64,000 nucleotides of DNA from Triglochin maritima (taxonomy: Eukaryota; Streptophyta; Magnoliopsida; Alismatales; Juncaginaceae). Positions 31,807 to 42,924 of the stretch are shown here, in pieces. Made by a program: the position numbers and the translations under genes. Numbering within the stretch: position 1 is the stretch's first letter; every line of letters begins with the position of its first letter. The stretch covers positions 322,501 through 386,500 of the forward strand of contig OY821790.1 in NCBI GenBank assembly GCA_963682175.1. The letters are read 5' to 3'. The notes under the pieces were generated by a model that saw only the letters and a list, made by a program, of their open reading frames with translations, did no database searches and was not told the origin of the DNA.

Positions 31807-32880
31807 CGAAAGGAATGTGTTCTACAAGTTTTACTTTTATATGTCAATTATTATGAATTGGACGTGCAAACATTTTGTTCTATGATTATTGTATTCGTAT
31901 TTCAGAAGTGTTGAGGAAGAGACGCTTGGTCCATAACTGTAGAGCTCTAAAAGATAATGGTTTAGATAAATCAAAAGTTATTCACAATCATGGTAATTAA
32001 CATGGAACATTATTTATCGAGATAAGATTTTCGTGTTAGTCATCGATTATTGTAGATCTACAAATATTTGACGACACGAGTATATAAAAGAGAAAAATGG
32101 TTACTTTTATATATTTAATAGACATAACAAGTAAAATGTTATGGAATTATGTTTTGTGTCATTAATATTTTACTGTGTCTTGGATCCTAAGATATGAGAC
32201 TTATATCGTTTCACTCAAGAAGTGTTTGATTTGATTATTGTCAAAAGCTATCAAAAAGTATAGCGATAAAGGCAATAGTTGGTTGAACATGACTTGTGCT
32301 GGAAAAGATAACTAGTCAAAAGATTATCATTGCCCCTCTTAATTGAGTGATGATATTTGTGGGCCCCATGATAAAGCAAAATTATAATGTGCACAATATA
32401 ACTTGAGTTAAGTTACATAGTTATAACTAGCTTAAAGAGATCAAGAAATGAATATGATACAAAGATGACACATTTCTACTTTGTATATATTCTTAATATC
32501 ATGAGTCAAGGGACGGACACAAGTGGTACACTCACATCACTAAATGGATCGTGTTTAGTTTGAGTGGAACAAGACATTTATGTTAATTGGGTAACTATAA
32601 TGTGTAGTCAAATACCGCTTATAGTTTGAGATATTGAGTGTTCCATATCGCTGCCACTTTAGCTTAGATCCTCCTATAGGTCACACCACAAAACTGGGAA
32701 ACAAGAAGCTTGATTTTGAGTTTATATGATGTGTCGGGTTTCATGTGAAATGGGACACATGTGGTGAATCAATAAAATCTATATGTCATGAGAATTTACA
32801 TAATTAGAATAATGGATAAATTCATATAAGATGTATATATTATGGAGTGTAATAATTTGACATTACATAGGATAATATAT
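31807..32880. other. Unassigned AT-rich sequence
   Basis: No coding region or known repeat recognised. It lies between a truncated LTR and the first SIRE-like LTR, and probably belongs to a decayed retroelement interior. Confidence 0.5.
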
Positions 32881-34350
32881 TGTTGGCTTTTTGGCCTTAA
32901 TCTATGTTTTGATGATTTAATCAACCTAATCTTAATTATAATCATGTAGAGTAGCACACATGTTGCCTTGCATATATAATGCATTGTGCCAACCTCTACA
33001 GGTGATCAAGACTCAAGGAAGAAAGGAAATCAAGTCAAGACATGTAATCAAACTCATTTGAAGACATGTATTTTGTATTTCTTTGAGTCTTTAGGAACTT
33101 GTGTATATTGAGCATACTTGAGCTAAAATCAACTTAAACACACTCTAGGTTCCTCATAGAAGTCACACACGAAATTTCACATAATTTGGACTTCAATAGA
33201 TCACCCAAACTTAGACCGGAAAACACTAAACCTGAACCCTAACTGTCTGCCCACATATGGTCGACCGCAACATGCCGTTCGGTCGACCGGATGATCAAGT
33301 TTTCTGTTTTGTGTTTTCCTGTCTAGTTTCAGTCGACCGCACCTTCTCTTTCGGTCGACCGTTTGAACTTAATTTTCCGACCGTTATGTTTGTCGTATAT
33401 ACCCAACGGCGTATTCGTATTAAACCAATTATACCCCAAATACATTTCATGTATCGGTCAACCGAGGACCAAGATCGGTCGACCGTTTGTCCATCTCTTG
33501 ACAAACCCCTAAGTGTATGTTGAAAATCGGTCGACCGCTAGACCTATTTCGGTCGACCGAATATCTAATTGTTTGTCAACCCCAAAGTGCCTAGACGAAA
33601 TCGGTCCACCGAACCCTTTCTTGTGTTCGACCGATGACTTAAGTGTACCTAAGTCGTAGCGTTGGGCGGTCGACCCTTGCTTAACCAGTCGACCGAACTT
33701 AGTGCAAAACTGCCTAACGGTCGACCGTTCAGACCGATCCGGTCGACCGAATTCATCAAGAATTGGGTCCTGCAGTTTCTGTTTTGTGTAATCACACATC
33801 AACTCATACCCAATCAATCCCAACGGCTCTATTCTCTCTAATGCTTGTAAATAGAGTTGTAAAACACATTTTAACACAACTCCCCCACTCATACTTGTCC
33901 AATACATTAGAGAGAAACCCAACACACTCAAAGCCTCAAACCTTCCACACTTTAATCACAAATCCAGTCCCATTCAAGTGTGCTCAAGTTTAGAGAGTGT
34001 GTTCCACTCAAGTTTGTTGCTGTCAAAGTGAAGGTTTCGGTGAAAGCCCGAAGCATTCCTCTCGAATTGTGAGAGAAGAAAGTCAAGCTCGCGAGGTTGT
34101 TCGCGGAGTTTGTTTTGAAAAAGGTCGGCCCGGAACGGGGAGTGGTTAGTAAAGACGTAGGCGGAGCTTACAAGAGAGGACTAGGACCTGGGTTGGGTGT
34201 CGAACCTCTATAAAATCCCCGTGTGATTGTGGTTTGCTTATTTCTTCCTTTACTTGCTTGTTTTATTTAATTCCGCTGTGCATATCTTGATTGCATAAAC
34301 AAGTAGGTAATTAGCCTTAATTGTGGACCCATAACCCACACGATCCTACA
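32881..34350 (+). repeat. First LTR of the SIRE-like element
   Basis: 1470 bp. Holds a seven-pair GGTCGACC array (33259-33748). A TATA-like GTAAATAG lies near 33849; CTATAAAATCC near 34209 is an alternative. Confidence 0.9.
33259..33748. repeat. Paired GGTCGACC array (7 pairs) in a copia LTR
   Basis: Motif starts at 33259/33281, 33330/33352, 33456/33477, 33529/33551, 33603/33625, 33668/33687 and 33719/33741. Partner spacing is 22, 22, 21, 22, 22, 19 and 22 bp. Distances between pair starts are 71, 126, 73, 74, 65 and 51 bp. Some members have one mismatch (GGTCAACC, GGTCCACC, GTTCGACC). Confidence 0.95.
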
Positions 34351-34402
34351 TTTGGTAACAGAGCCTTGTGCGCTAAATCGTATACTTAATCGTATATTTA
34401 GC

Positions 34403-36040
34403 ATGGCTAGTATATCTAATCACGTTGAGGGATTATGCACAACTCGACCTCCTTTACTTAATGGGTCAAACTATGATTATTGGAAAAATAGGATGAAAAT
34501 CTTCCTAATTTCAAATGACCTTAAGTATTGGATTTTTCTTCAAAATCCATACACACCCCCACATGAAGAAGAATTAGACTTTCTTTCTAGGGCCAAAATG
34601 AAGAAAATTGTGATGAATTCTAAAATTATGAACATTCTTTATTGTGGCCTTAATGAGGGATAATATAATAGAATTAGGGGTTGTGAAAATGCACATGAAA
34701 TATGGCATAGACTACAAATGCATCACGAGGGGGATAGTAAAACTAAGGAAACACGCATTAGTCTCCTCATGCGTAAATATGAGATTTTTTCTATGCAAAT
34801 CGGTGAAAACATAAGCGAAATGAACACTCGCTTCACCGATATCACTAACTCTCTTTTGGTTCTTGGAAGAAGATTAAATGAAGGAGAGATGACAAGGAAA
34901 TTCCTCCGATCGCTAAGTCACGATTGGGAAGATAAGGTGGTCGCAATTGAAGAAGCACACGACATTTCCCAACTTAAGATGGAGGAGTTAATTGGAAATC
35001 TCATGGCTTATGAGCTCCAAATAAACCATCGGAAGGAGAAGGAAGCCTCCAAGAACAAACACACCTTGGGATTACATGCAAACATTGACCAACCAAGGAA
35101 GAGTGTAGAAGATGAGGACATTGAAGTCCTAGCAAAAGACTTCTTCAAATACCTCAAGAAGGATAAAGAAGAAAAGAATGAAAGAAGAGGTAGAAGGAGT
35201 GAAAAGAGAGAAAAGAAGGAGAAGGAAGAGAGTGGAAATGAGAGAAAAGAGAAGGAGAAGAAAAATGAGAGGAGGGAGAGAAGGAGAAGAGTAAGAGAAA
35301 AGAGAAGAGGTTGGAAGCTCACAAGGCTACATGGGACGATTCATCGTCTTCATCGTCATCCAAATCAACCACACCTTCATCAACAAAAGAATATGCACAC
35401 ATGTGCTATATGGCAATTTAAGATGAAGGAAGTGAGGTAGAATCTAACTCTTGCTCTAATAATTCTTGCTCAACTAAGTCATATTATAGTGATAGCTCAC
35501 ATTCTAGTGTTAATGAAGAAACTTATACACATGATGAGCTTCAAAATGCATTTCATGACTTAGTTAAACAATATGAGATCATTTGTGATAAAAATAAGAA
35601 TGCAAGAAAGATAATCAAATATCTCCAAAGGCAAATTGAAACATGCATGAATGATAAAAATGAGGTGGTTGCTAAACTAGAAAATTTTGCATCAAATTTC
35701 GATAAATTAAAAGCAACACCTATAGATTGTGAACAACTAGATCTTCAAGCTTGCAATGTGCAATTAAGAAAAGATTTAGAAAGATTCACAAATGGAACTA
35801 AGATGCTTAACATGCTTTTAGGTAGTCAAAGGCAATCTTTGCAAAAATATGGTTTAGGATACAATGCTAAATTGAAAAACCATGTATCTCACACTACATT
35901 AAATGGAAAGCACTTAGTTGTAAAGCATACTTCCTTAAATGTGTGGGCTCCTAAAACCAAAATGGTTTAGGTTCCCAAAGCTAACATTCAAGGACCCAAA
36001 GTTGTTTGGGTACCGAAATCTACACTTGTAGGTGCTTGAG
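34403..36040 (+). pseudogene. SIRE-like gag, with stop, frameshift and a charged low-complexity tract
   Basis: Starts ATG at 34403 (MASISNHVEGLCTTRPPLLNG). Shows copia gag features: NGSNYDYWKNRMKIFL, then HEIWHRLQMHHEG, TRFTDITNSLLVLGR, then LMAYELQINHRKEKE. An in-frame TAA at 34661 breaks the N-terminal part. About 35163-35320 encodes an almost pure K/E/R tract where a zinc knuckle would be expected. A frame change near 35400 leads into a coiled-coil-like part (35647-35970), and similarity ends in the QGPKVVWVPKS motif near 36000 that normally sits before protease. Not functional as a single protein. Confidence 0.82.
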
Positions 36041-36659
36041 GAAGGAATCGGTGGTGACCGGGTGAGCTCAAAAGTCAAATTCAAATCTGGTTGCATCACC
36101 AAATGAGATTGGAACCAATTCAAGCTTCAAGTTGGTATAATTTCCTATCCTCTAAATTTTTCGATAAAATTCGTTCTAGTCTAGGTTTGCATGCTTGATT
36201 GACATATCATTTACCATATTCATTGCAAATCATATATCACATCCATTGATTATAAATGTCAAATTTTGAATGGATGTTAGAATAAGGCTTGAGTAGAAAC
36301 TTAAATGAACTTAACTTGAATCATACTCTTAGTTTCCATATAGCCTTATTGATAGGGGGAGCTTATATGTTATATCTTTTATTAGAGTAATGAAGTGCAA
36401 AATTTAGGGGGAGCAACTTCATTACAAGACATCGACATCGACCTTCAATTGTATAATCTTTGCTTTATTAATATCAATTTTTTATGGATGTCAAAGGGGG
36501 ACAGATAATTAAGGGGGTAACTTGGAATTTTGTAATCAAATTGAACAAAAACTATGCACATCCATAGGGGGAGCATTATTATGCATAGTTTACAAATACA
36601 AATTCCATGTATTAAGATATAGTTAACATATAGGTTGTCATCATCAAAAAGGGGGAGAT
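36041..36659 (+). other. 3' noncoding part of the SIRE-like element and polypurine tract
   Basis: No coding sequence. Several GGGGGAG words (36355, 36400, 36568) precede the terminal tract AAAAAGGGGGAGAT at 36646-36659. Confidence 0.7.
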
Positions 36660-38165
36660 TGTTGGCTTTTTGGCCTTAATCTATGTTTTGATGATTTAAT
36701 CAACCTAATCTTAATTATAATCATGTAGAGTAGCACACATGTTGCCTTGCATATATATTGCCTTGTGCTAACCTCTACAGGTGATCAAGACTCAAGGAAG
36801 AAAGGAAATCAAGTCAAGACATGTAATGAAGCTCATTTGAAGACATATATTTTGTATTTCTTTGAGTCTTTAGGAACTTCTGTATATTGAGCATACTTGA
36901 GCTAAAATCAACTTAAACACACTCTAGGTTCCTCATAGAAGTCACACACGAAATTTCACATAATTTGGACTTCAATAGATCACCCAAACTTAGACCGGAA
37001 AACACTAAACCTGAACCCTAACTGTCTGCCCACATATGGTCGACCGCAACATGCCGTTCGGTCGACCGGATGATCAAGTTTTCTGTTTTGTGTTTCCCTG
37101 TCTAGTTTCGGTCGACCGCACCTTCTCTTTCGGTCAACCGTTTGAACTTAATTTTCCGACCGTTATGTTTGTCGTATATACCCAACGGTCGTATTCCTAT
37201 TAAACCAATTATACCCCCAAATATATTTTCATGTATCGGTCGACCGAGGACCAAGATCGGTCGACCGTTTTTCCATCTCTTGACAAACCCCTAAGTGCCT
37301 GTTGAAAATCGGTCGACCGCTAGACCTATTTCGGTCGACCGAATATCTAATTGTTTGTCAACCCCAAAGTGCCTGGACGAAATCGGTCGACCGAACCCTT
37401 TCTTGTGTTCGACCGATGACATAAGTGTACCTAAGTCGTAGCGTTGGGCGGTCGACCGTTGCTTAACCGGTCGACCGAACTTAGTGCAAAACTGCCTAAC
37501 GGTCGACCGTTCAGACCGATCCGGTCGACCGAATTCATCCAGAATTGGGTCCTGCAGTTTCTGTTTTGTGTAATCACACATCAACTCATACCCAATCAAC
37601 CCCAACGGCTCTATTCTCTCTAATGCTTGTAAATAGAGTTGTAAAACACATTTTAACACAACTCTCCCACTCATACTTGTCCAATACATTAGAGAGAAAC
37701 CCAACACACTCAAAGCCTCAAACCTTCCATACTTTAATCACAAATCCAATCCCATTCAAGTGTGCTCAAGTTTAGAGAGTGTGTTCCACTCAAGTTTGTT
37801 GCTATCAAAGTGAAGTAAAGGTTTCGGTGAAAGCCCGAAGCATTCCTCTCAGATTGTGAGAGAAGAAAGTCAAGCTCGCGAGGTTGTTCGCGGAGTTTGT
37901 TTTGTAAAAGGCGTTCTCTCCTGGCCCGGAACGGGGAGTGGTTAGTGAAGACATAGGCGGAGCTCGCGGAGTCGAGCAGAGCTTACAAGAGAGGACTATG
38001 ACCCGGGTTGGGTGCCGAACCTCTATAAAATCCCCGTGTGATTGTGGTTTGCTTATTTCTTCCTTTACTTGCTTGTTTTATTTAATTCCGCTGTGCATAT
38101 CTTGATTGCATAAACAAGTAGGTAATTAGCCTTAATTGTGGACCCATAACCCACACGATCCTACA
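36660..38165 (+). repeat. Second LTR of the SIRE-like element, with paired array
   Basis: 1506 bp, very similar to 32881-34350, longer by small insertions in the last third (for example extra sequence around 37915-37990). Its GGTCGACC array (37038-37530) has the same pairs, with fewer mismatches than the first LTR. Confidence 0.9.
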
Positions 38166-38434
38166 TTTGGTAACAGAGCCTTGTGCGCTAAATTGTATAC
38201 TTAATCGTATTTTTAGCATGGCTAGTACATCTAATCACGTAGAGGGATTATGCACAACTCGACCACCTTTACTTAATGTGTCAAACTATGATTATTGGAA
38301 AAATAGGATGAAAATCTTCCTAATTTCAAATGACCTTAAGTATTGGATTTTTCTTCAAAATCCGTACACACCCCCACATGAAGAAGAATTAGACTCTCTT
38401 TCTAGGGCCAAAATGAAGGAAATTGTGATGAATT
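38166..38434 (+). pseudogene. Truncated second gag of the SIRE-like array
   Basis: Primer site TTGGTAACAGAGCC, then ATG at 38218 (MASTSNHVEGLCTTRPPLLN) followed by the same gag N-terminus. Ends abruptly at GTGATGAATTC, after which the sequence is unrelated. Confidence 0.85.
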
Positions 38435-38917
38435 CGGAGACTGATCGACCTAAAATCCATAGTAGCTTTCCTTGAGCTCATGTTGGTAGTGACCGGTCGA
38501 CCAGTGGAGGGTCGTGCTTCGACCGAAAACTTCCAGGACATTTCACGTATTGATCTTGGTTGTGATTGGTCGACCAACTAAGGACTCAGTCCGACCGGAA
38601 ATTTCTAGTTGCTGATTCTCACATTGAATCGTGTAGAATCGGTCGACCGTTTGTGTGTTCAGTTCGCCCGAAAAATCACAATAGCCTTATAAGCGTGTGA
38701 TGGGTCGACTGTTCGGTTTCATGGTCCAACCGAAATCTTGAATTAAATATCAATCAGTCAACCGGTTGGTTAATTTCGGTCGACCGGTTGACACTATTTC
38801 TGCCAGAATTATTAAGAGAATAATTAGATCATGGGTTGGATTAACTCCAGATTTGGTCAAACGTCTTTTTGGGATGCTTATGTGGCAAATTGGGATTAAT
38901 TTTAGGAGAGAAAAAAC
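38435..38917. repeat. Orphan fragment carrying five GGTCGACC pairs
   Basis: Not aligned to any other element here except through the motif. Pair members start at 38495/38517, 38568/38588, 38641/38662, 38703/38723 and 38756/38778, spacing 20-22 bp. Pair-start distances are 73, 73, 62 and 53 bp, nearly the series seen at 33456-33719 (73, 74, 65, 51) and 57681-57954 (73, 73, 64, 63). No open frame. Probably the promoter part of a third copia-like LTR. Confidence 0.85.
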
Positions 38918-40017
38918 AAATCACACATGAAGAAATCAAGTCAGACAACCACACTCAAAATCCAGACTCGATCCAGAGTCCATAGACCGTCAATTGACTG
39001 TCCCAGACGTTGGTTGGTGGTCGGGTACTCTCTGGATCCGCTAAGACTTTGGTGGGTCGTGTATTATGGTGTTTTATGTCTATTTTTGGTGGTGTATTAG
39101 TCCCACATCGAGGGATTGTCCGTGATTACCTTTTTCTATGACTATAAATAGAACTCTTCATCTTCCCTTGTACACTACTACATGCTCGGTGGTCATTCTC
39201 TCTACTTGAAGTGAAAGCCTTGGAGCAAAAAACTCAAGTGGGAAGATGCTACTTGTATTGTTAGTCCGAAATTAATAAAATTTTCCTTGTTATGTTGCTT
39301 CTTTTATGATTCTTGCATGCTTAGCTTAATTGCCTTTCATTAAATCTAGTAGGCTTAGTTAATATGTTTTCTTATCTTAATATAATAGTTACTTTAATGA
39401 TTAGTGAGTAGTTGCATCCCCCTTTGGGGTGGAGATGATGTTTATACATGCAATAAAGAAAGGAAATGAATACTTTGTTATGAAATGGGTTGATAAATAT
39501 GAATGTATGCTTGCTTGTTTAGGATAGAACATTTAACTTGATGGGGTTTTCCACAACTATTAGACACCTCACATGCTTGTTTAGGTTCTTAAATAACCAA
39601 CTTGTGTATGTTAATGTTAATCGACTAGGTTAGTGATTGGGTTGATAGGCTTTGCCATAATCATTAGACACTTCCTATACATGAAAACACAACCTACATT
39701 TGTGCCTATAGGATGCATTCTTCACCATCTTATTGTATGTGTACACTCACTCCACCCCTTAGGGGTTTTCCATCTCTGATTTCCAGCTTAGTTATCAAGT
39801 TTCTTAGCTTAGTTTTAGTCCATCGTTAGTTGTTTTCTTTTGCATGTATTACTTAGTACTGTAGTGTAGCTTAGCATACCCAAATCTCTTCTCCCTTTAT
39901 TCGTCATTTGATTTCGGTCAAACCAGAGTCTACGCACCTCCCTGTGGATTGACCCGTACTTGCCTCGTCTTCACCAACGGTTGTGCACTTGTGGTCTAAA
40001 TTTAAAACGATTAAACA
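38918..40017 (+). mobile_element. Truncated LTR (3' part) of the second Athila-like family
   Basis: Picks up the family at ATCACACATGAAGAAATC, with an eroded palindrome pair (CCGTCAATTGACTG at 38987 and a damaged partner at 39007), TATA box at 39142-39151, the CCACCCCTTAGGGGTTTTCC block near 39755 and the end ...GTGCACTTGTGGTC...AACGATTAAACA at 40017. The 5-mer after it (CGGAA) resembles CGTAA before 31186, so 31186 and 40017 may be the outer ends of one badly rearranged element. Confidence 0.8.
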
Positions 40018-40557
40018 CGGAACACTACCCAAGCATGAAGGAATACAATTTTTGATCCAAAAGTAAATCGTAAACATTGTGAGCTTCAAAGATGACATAT
40101 CACTCGTTGAATCCGCTCCTTTTCTACAGAAGAGCTTCATCATAACAACCACACCACTCCATAACTACTATTGTCATTTTTCTCCAACAACATTTCAAGG
40201 AGTCGGTGACTCTCATGTCCATGTCTGTGTTGTTTCGGCATGACTTGTCGTATACTTGTTTGGCTCAAACAACTCCTCAAAGACATGAATATCCCTTATC
40301 AAGAACCTATGCAAATGTATTGTGATAACCACGCAACTCGACACATTGCCTCCAATCTTGTTTTTCACGAATGGACAAAACATATAGGAGTCGACTATAT
40401 CAAAGAAAATCCAAGCTAAAGAAATTGAAGTTCCCTGTGTTCAAAGTAAAGACCAACTCGCCGATATCTTCACCAAACATATTGGATAAAAACAATTTCA
40501 TAACATTCTCGACAAGTTTGTATCATTCAATCTCTTTCGGTCCAACTTAAGGGGGAG
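40018..40557 (+). pseudogene. Copia RNase H C-terminal relic
   Basis: From about 40251: LVWLKQLLKDMNIPYQEPMQMYCDNHATRHIASN, split here as LVWLKQLLKDMN and MYCDNHATRHIASN, then FHEWTKHIGVDYIK, after which the frame breaks but KDQLADIFTK remains readable. Closest in this window to the end of the intact copia protein at 11730. A purine tract AAGGGGGAG precedes an LTR-like start at 40558. 40018-40250 is unassigned. Confidence 0.8.
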
Positions 40558-40964
40558 TGTTAAAACCAATATGGCTCATACTCAACGATGATCATCGCCA
40601 AATCCGGCCTCAATCTTTAACAATCCAAATCAGTGTCATCACCAAAGAAAACAAAGATCATTCACGTCAAACATAATCAAGCCAACTATAACATCTTTTG
40701 TATTAGGAAATAAATCAACCTCCAACAACTATTACACATAGACTATATGTGTATTCCAATGTGTATATTCAGAAGTTAATAATCAATAAACAAATGAACA
40801 CGAAAATAATATTGCAACTCAGATCAGATTTCTTTGGGCATCCCACTCCAAAGGAGTCATCTCCTCTTATTATCAGTTAATAGTTTTGACATTCTTCCAG
40901 AAAGCACCATACAAATTAAACACTTTAGGAACTTCAAATTACTTTACCAGGAAGATCAGTTACA
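40558..40964 (+). other. Probable 3' LTR relic of that copia element and flank
   Basis: Starts TGTTAAAACCAATATGG after the purine tract and contains an AATAAACAAATG poly(A)-like stretch near 40785. The right boundary could not be placed. The rest, up to the TSD of the next element, is unassigned. Confidence 0.5.
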
Positions 40965-40969
40965 AAAAC

Positions 40970-42793
40970 TGTTAAGACCTAATCCTTGTTTAGGGGCTAA
41001 ACCCACGAATTTAGGGTGGAAGCATGGGTGTTGTGTGCTTTGCATGGGGAAGAGGGGAGAGAAGAATGGGTTTAGGGTGATAGGTTGTGGCCGGCTACTG
41101 TAGGCATGCATGGGTTTTGGGTATAAGAGCAAACTCATCTCATCTCTCTCTCTTGTTGCCCATTCGTGTTTTTCCACCCAAACTCACCCTTTTCCTTTGC
41201 ATCCCGGCGACCAGAGGAGGAAGGAGGAGAGCCCCGGCGACGTGGTGGAGGCGCAAGCAAAGGAGAAGCGACGAGAACGGAGGAAAGAGGGAGTCGAGGC
41301 TAGAAGCGACGCCGAAGGAGGAGGAGCTCGCCGCACACGTCTTCTTTACGGTGAAAGGTATGCCAAGTCTTCATATTAACTCCCCAAGAGGTGTGAGAGT
41401 GTAGGGGGCGGCGTTGGTGCCGTTTCCCCGGCGAACCCAACTGGACAGAGGTCGAAGACGCTCTGTTCGGTCGACCGGTAGTGTGGTTCGGTCGACCGGT
41501 AGTTTGGTTCGGTCGACAGAACGAGGTCTGTGTGATGCCTGTCCAGGAGGGAAATGTATGTTCGGTCGACCGGTGGTTGGTCTCGGTCGACCGAGTTTAG
41601 TATATATTTGCTTACTGCCCGAAAATGGTCGAACGACGTCTGTGTGACGGTCGACCGTTTATGCCAAATTTTAGCGGGAATATTTTATAAGGGTTATATT
41701 AGTCCGGTCGACCGGACGTTGTTTCGGTCGACTGAACCCAGTAGATAGGATAGACAGACCTTCGGCCGACCGAGTGTGTGTCTCTGTCGACCGAACTGCG
41801 CAAAGTCGGTCAAGAGCGTTTACCATCTAAACGGTCGACCGACCGCGTGCAGTTTTTCTGCAGTGAAGTGCCTGTAGATCGGTCGACCGGAAGGGAGGTT
41901 TCGGTCGACCGATTGTTGTAGGCAGGATTCAGACAGTTTTCCTTATCGGTTGAACGGACCCTGGTTCGACCGACAGGATATATATGTATATAAAATGTAT
42001 AGCATAGACCTTCCAAATGGTCGACTGCTAGATTTGACCTTGTTCGACTGGTGGGTCGAACTATTTTCTTTGGTGGATTTATCCACACGCGAGACGTCGA
42101 GCTTAGGTGACTACCGGCTGCCGAGCCCACGGTCGATCACCGGACCTCGGAGCTACGAATTTCACCTACGACGAGAGTGTAGTTCACTTGGACCCCTTGA
42201 GCCTGTGCGGCAGAGGGATGCCTTCCATGCCTATGTGGGTGGTAGATGCCTTCTTCCTTGTGTAGGGAGGGGTTGCACTTTCCGTGTGTCGGAGAGCGAG
42301 GTCACTTGTGCCTGTGCGGCCAAGAGACGCCTTCTTCCTTGTGTAGGGAGGGGATGCACTTTCCTTGTGTTGGAGAGCGGAGGCAGTCAGTGGGTCCGAG
42401 GCGGATTTGCATTGCATGTGCATTCATGGCTTTTCGTATATTGTTCTGTTTATGATAGGAGATGTTGGCATACGGGGTTCCTTGCGGGAACTCATGCAGA
42501 TTTTATGTTTCATTTTCAGGGAGCAGGCAGTCGTAGGTTGGTGGTGACCGAGGGGAGTACCTCCGGGATCGGGTCCTGTCTTCTTATCGTTTTTGTAGAG
42601 GTAGTGATTACAGTAGTTATGTAGTAGACATGTAATCGCTCTTTTGACACTCTGTATTATGACTTCCACGTGGAGATATTTTATATATATGTATTCAGTT
42701 GACTTTCCAGTAACGTGCCCTTGTTGACCGTTGACGGTCGTATGTTGTATGTTTTATTATGAAAATTTTCTTCCGCTGTTTCGGGACGTTACA
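40970..42793 (+). repeat. 5' LTR of the Ty3/gypsy element
   Basis: 1824 bp. TATA-like GTATAAGAGC at 41121-41130, so most of the LTR, including the GGTCGACC array, would be transcribed leader. Array (starts): 41469/41490/41511 (a triplet), 41564/41585, 41627/41649, 41706/41726, 41764/41785, 41832 (single), 41881/41903. A duplicated block of about 105 bp (GCCTGTGCGGC...GCACTTTCC...GAGAGCG) follows at 42196-42395. Confidence 0.95.
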
Positions 42794-42796
42794 ACT

Positions 42797-42808
42797 TGGT
42801 ATCAGAGC
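42797..42808 (+). other. Primer-binding site (tRNA-Met type)
   Basis: TGGTATCAGAGC, three bases inside the 5' LTR end. Confidence 0.92.
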
Positions 42809-42924
42809 TTTGATTTCGGCGTACTTTCCCAAAGAAACCACCATCGAGTTAGGATTAGAGTCTAGAGGTCCATGGTATGCATTCATTGATCTTTCTGACG
42901 TGAACTTTTTTGTCCTGTAGAGTG

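Larger units (their letters stand above)
32881..38434 (+). mobile_element. SIRE-like copia, gag only, in LTR-internal-LTR-internal order
   Basis: Order: LTR 32881-34350, primer site and gag-only interior 34351-36659, second LTR 36660-38165, then a second primer site and a second gag start cut off at 38434. LTRs start TGTTGGCTTTTTGGCC and end GATCCTACA; the primer site reads TTGGTAACAGAGCC. A purine tract AAAAAGGGGGAGAT precedes the second LTR. No protease, integrase, RT or RNase H is present. The tandem arrangement is what unequal recombination between element copies produces. The left flank is ATATA; no matching right flank was found. Confidence 0.88.

Noticed and set aside
33259..33748. CRISPR-like array of short repeats with unique spacers
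   Set aside because: The repeat is only 8-10 bp, palindromic, tolerates mismatches, is paired, and lies in plant LTRs. CRISPR arrays are prokaryotic with repeats of about 23-40 bp.
33509..33931. 140-residue open frame, repeated at 37291-37713, with RSTE/VDR-like repeats
   Set aside because: The repeated residues are just translations of the GGTCGACC motif within LTRs.
41950..42624. 224-residue open frame, repeated at 48383-49057
   Set aside because: Both lie inside the two LTRs of one element and come from LTR sequence and its duplicated block. No domain features.
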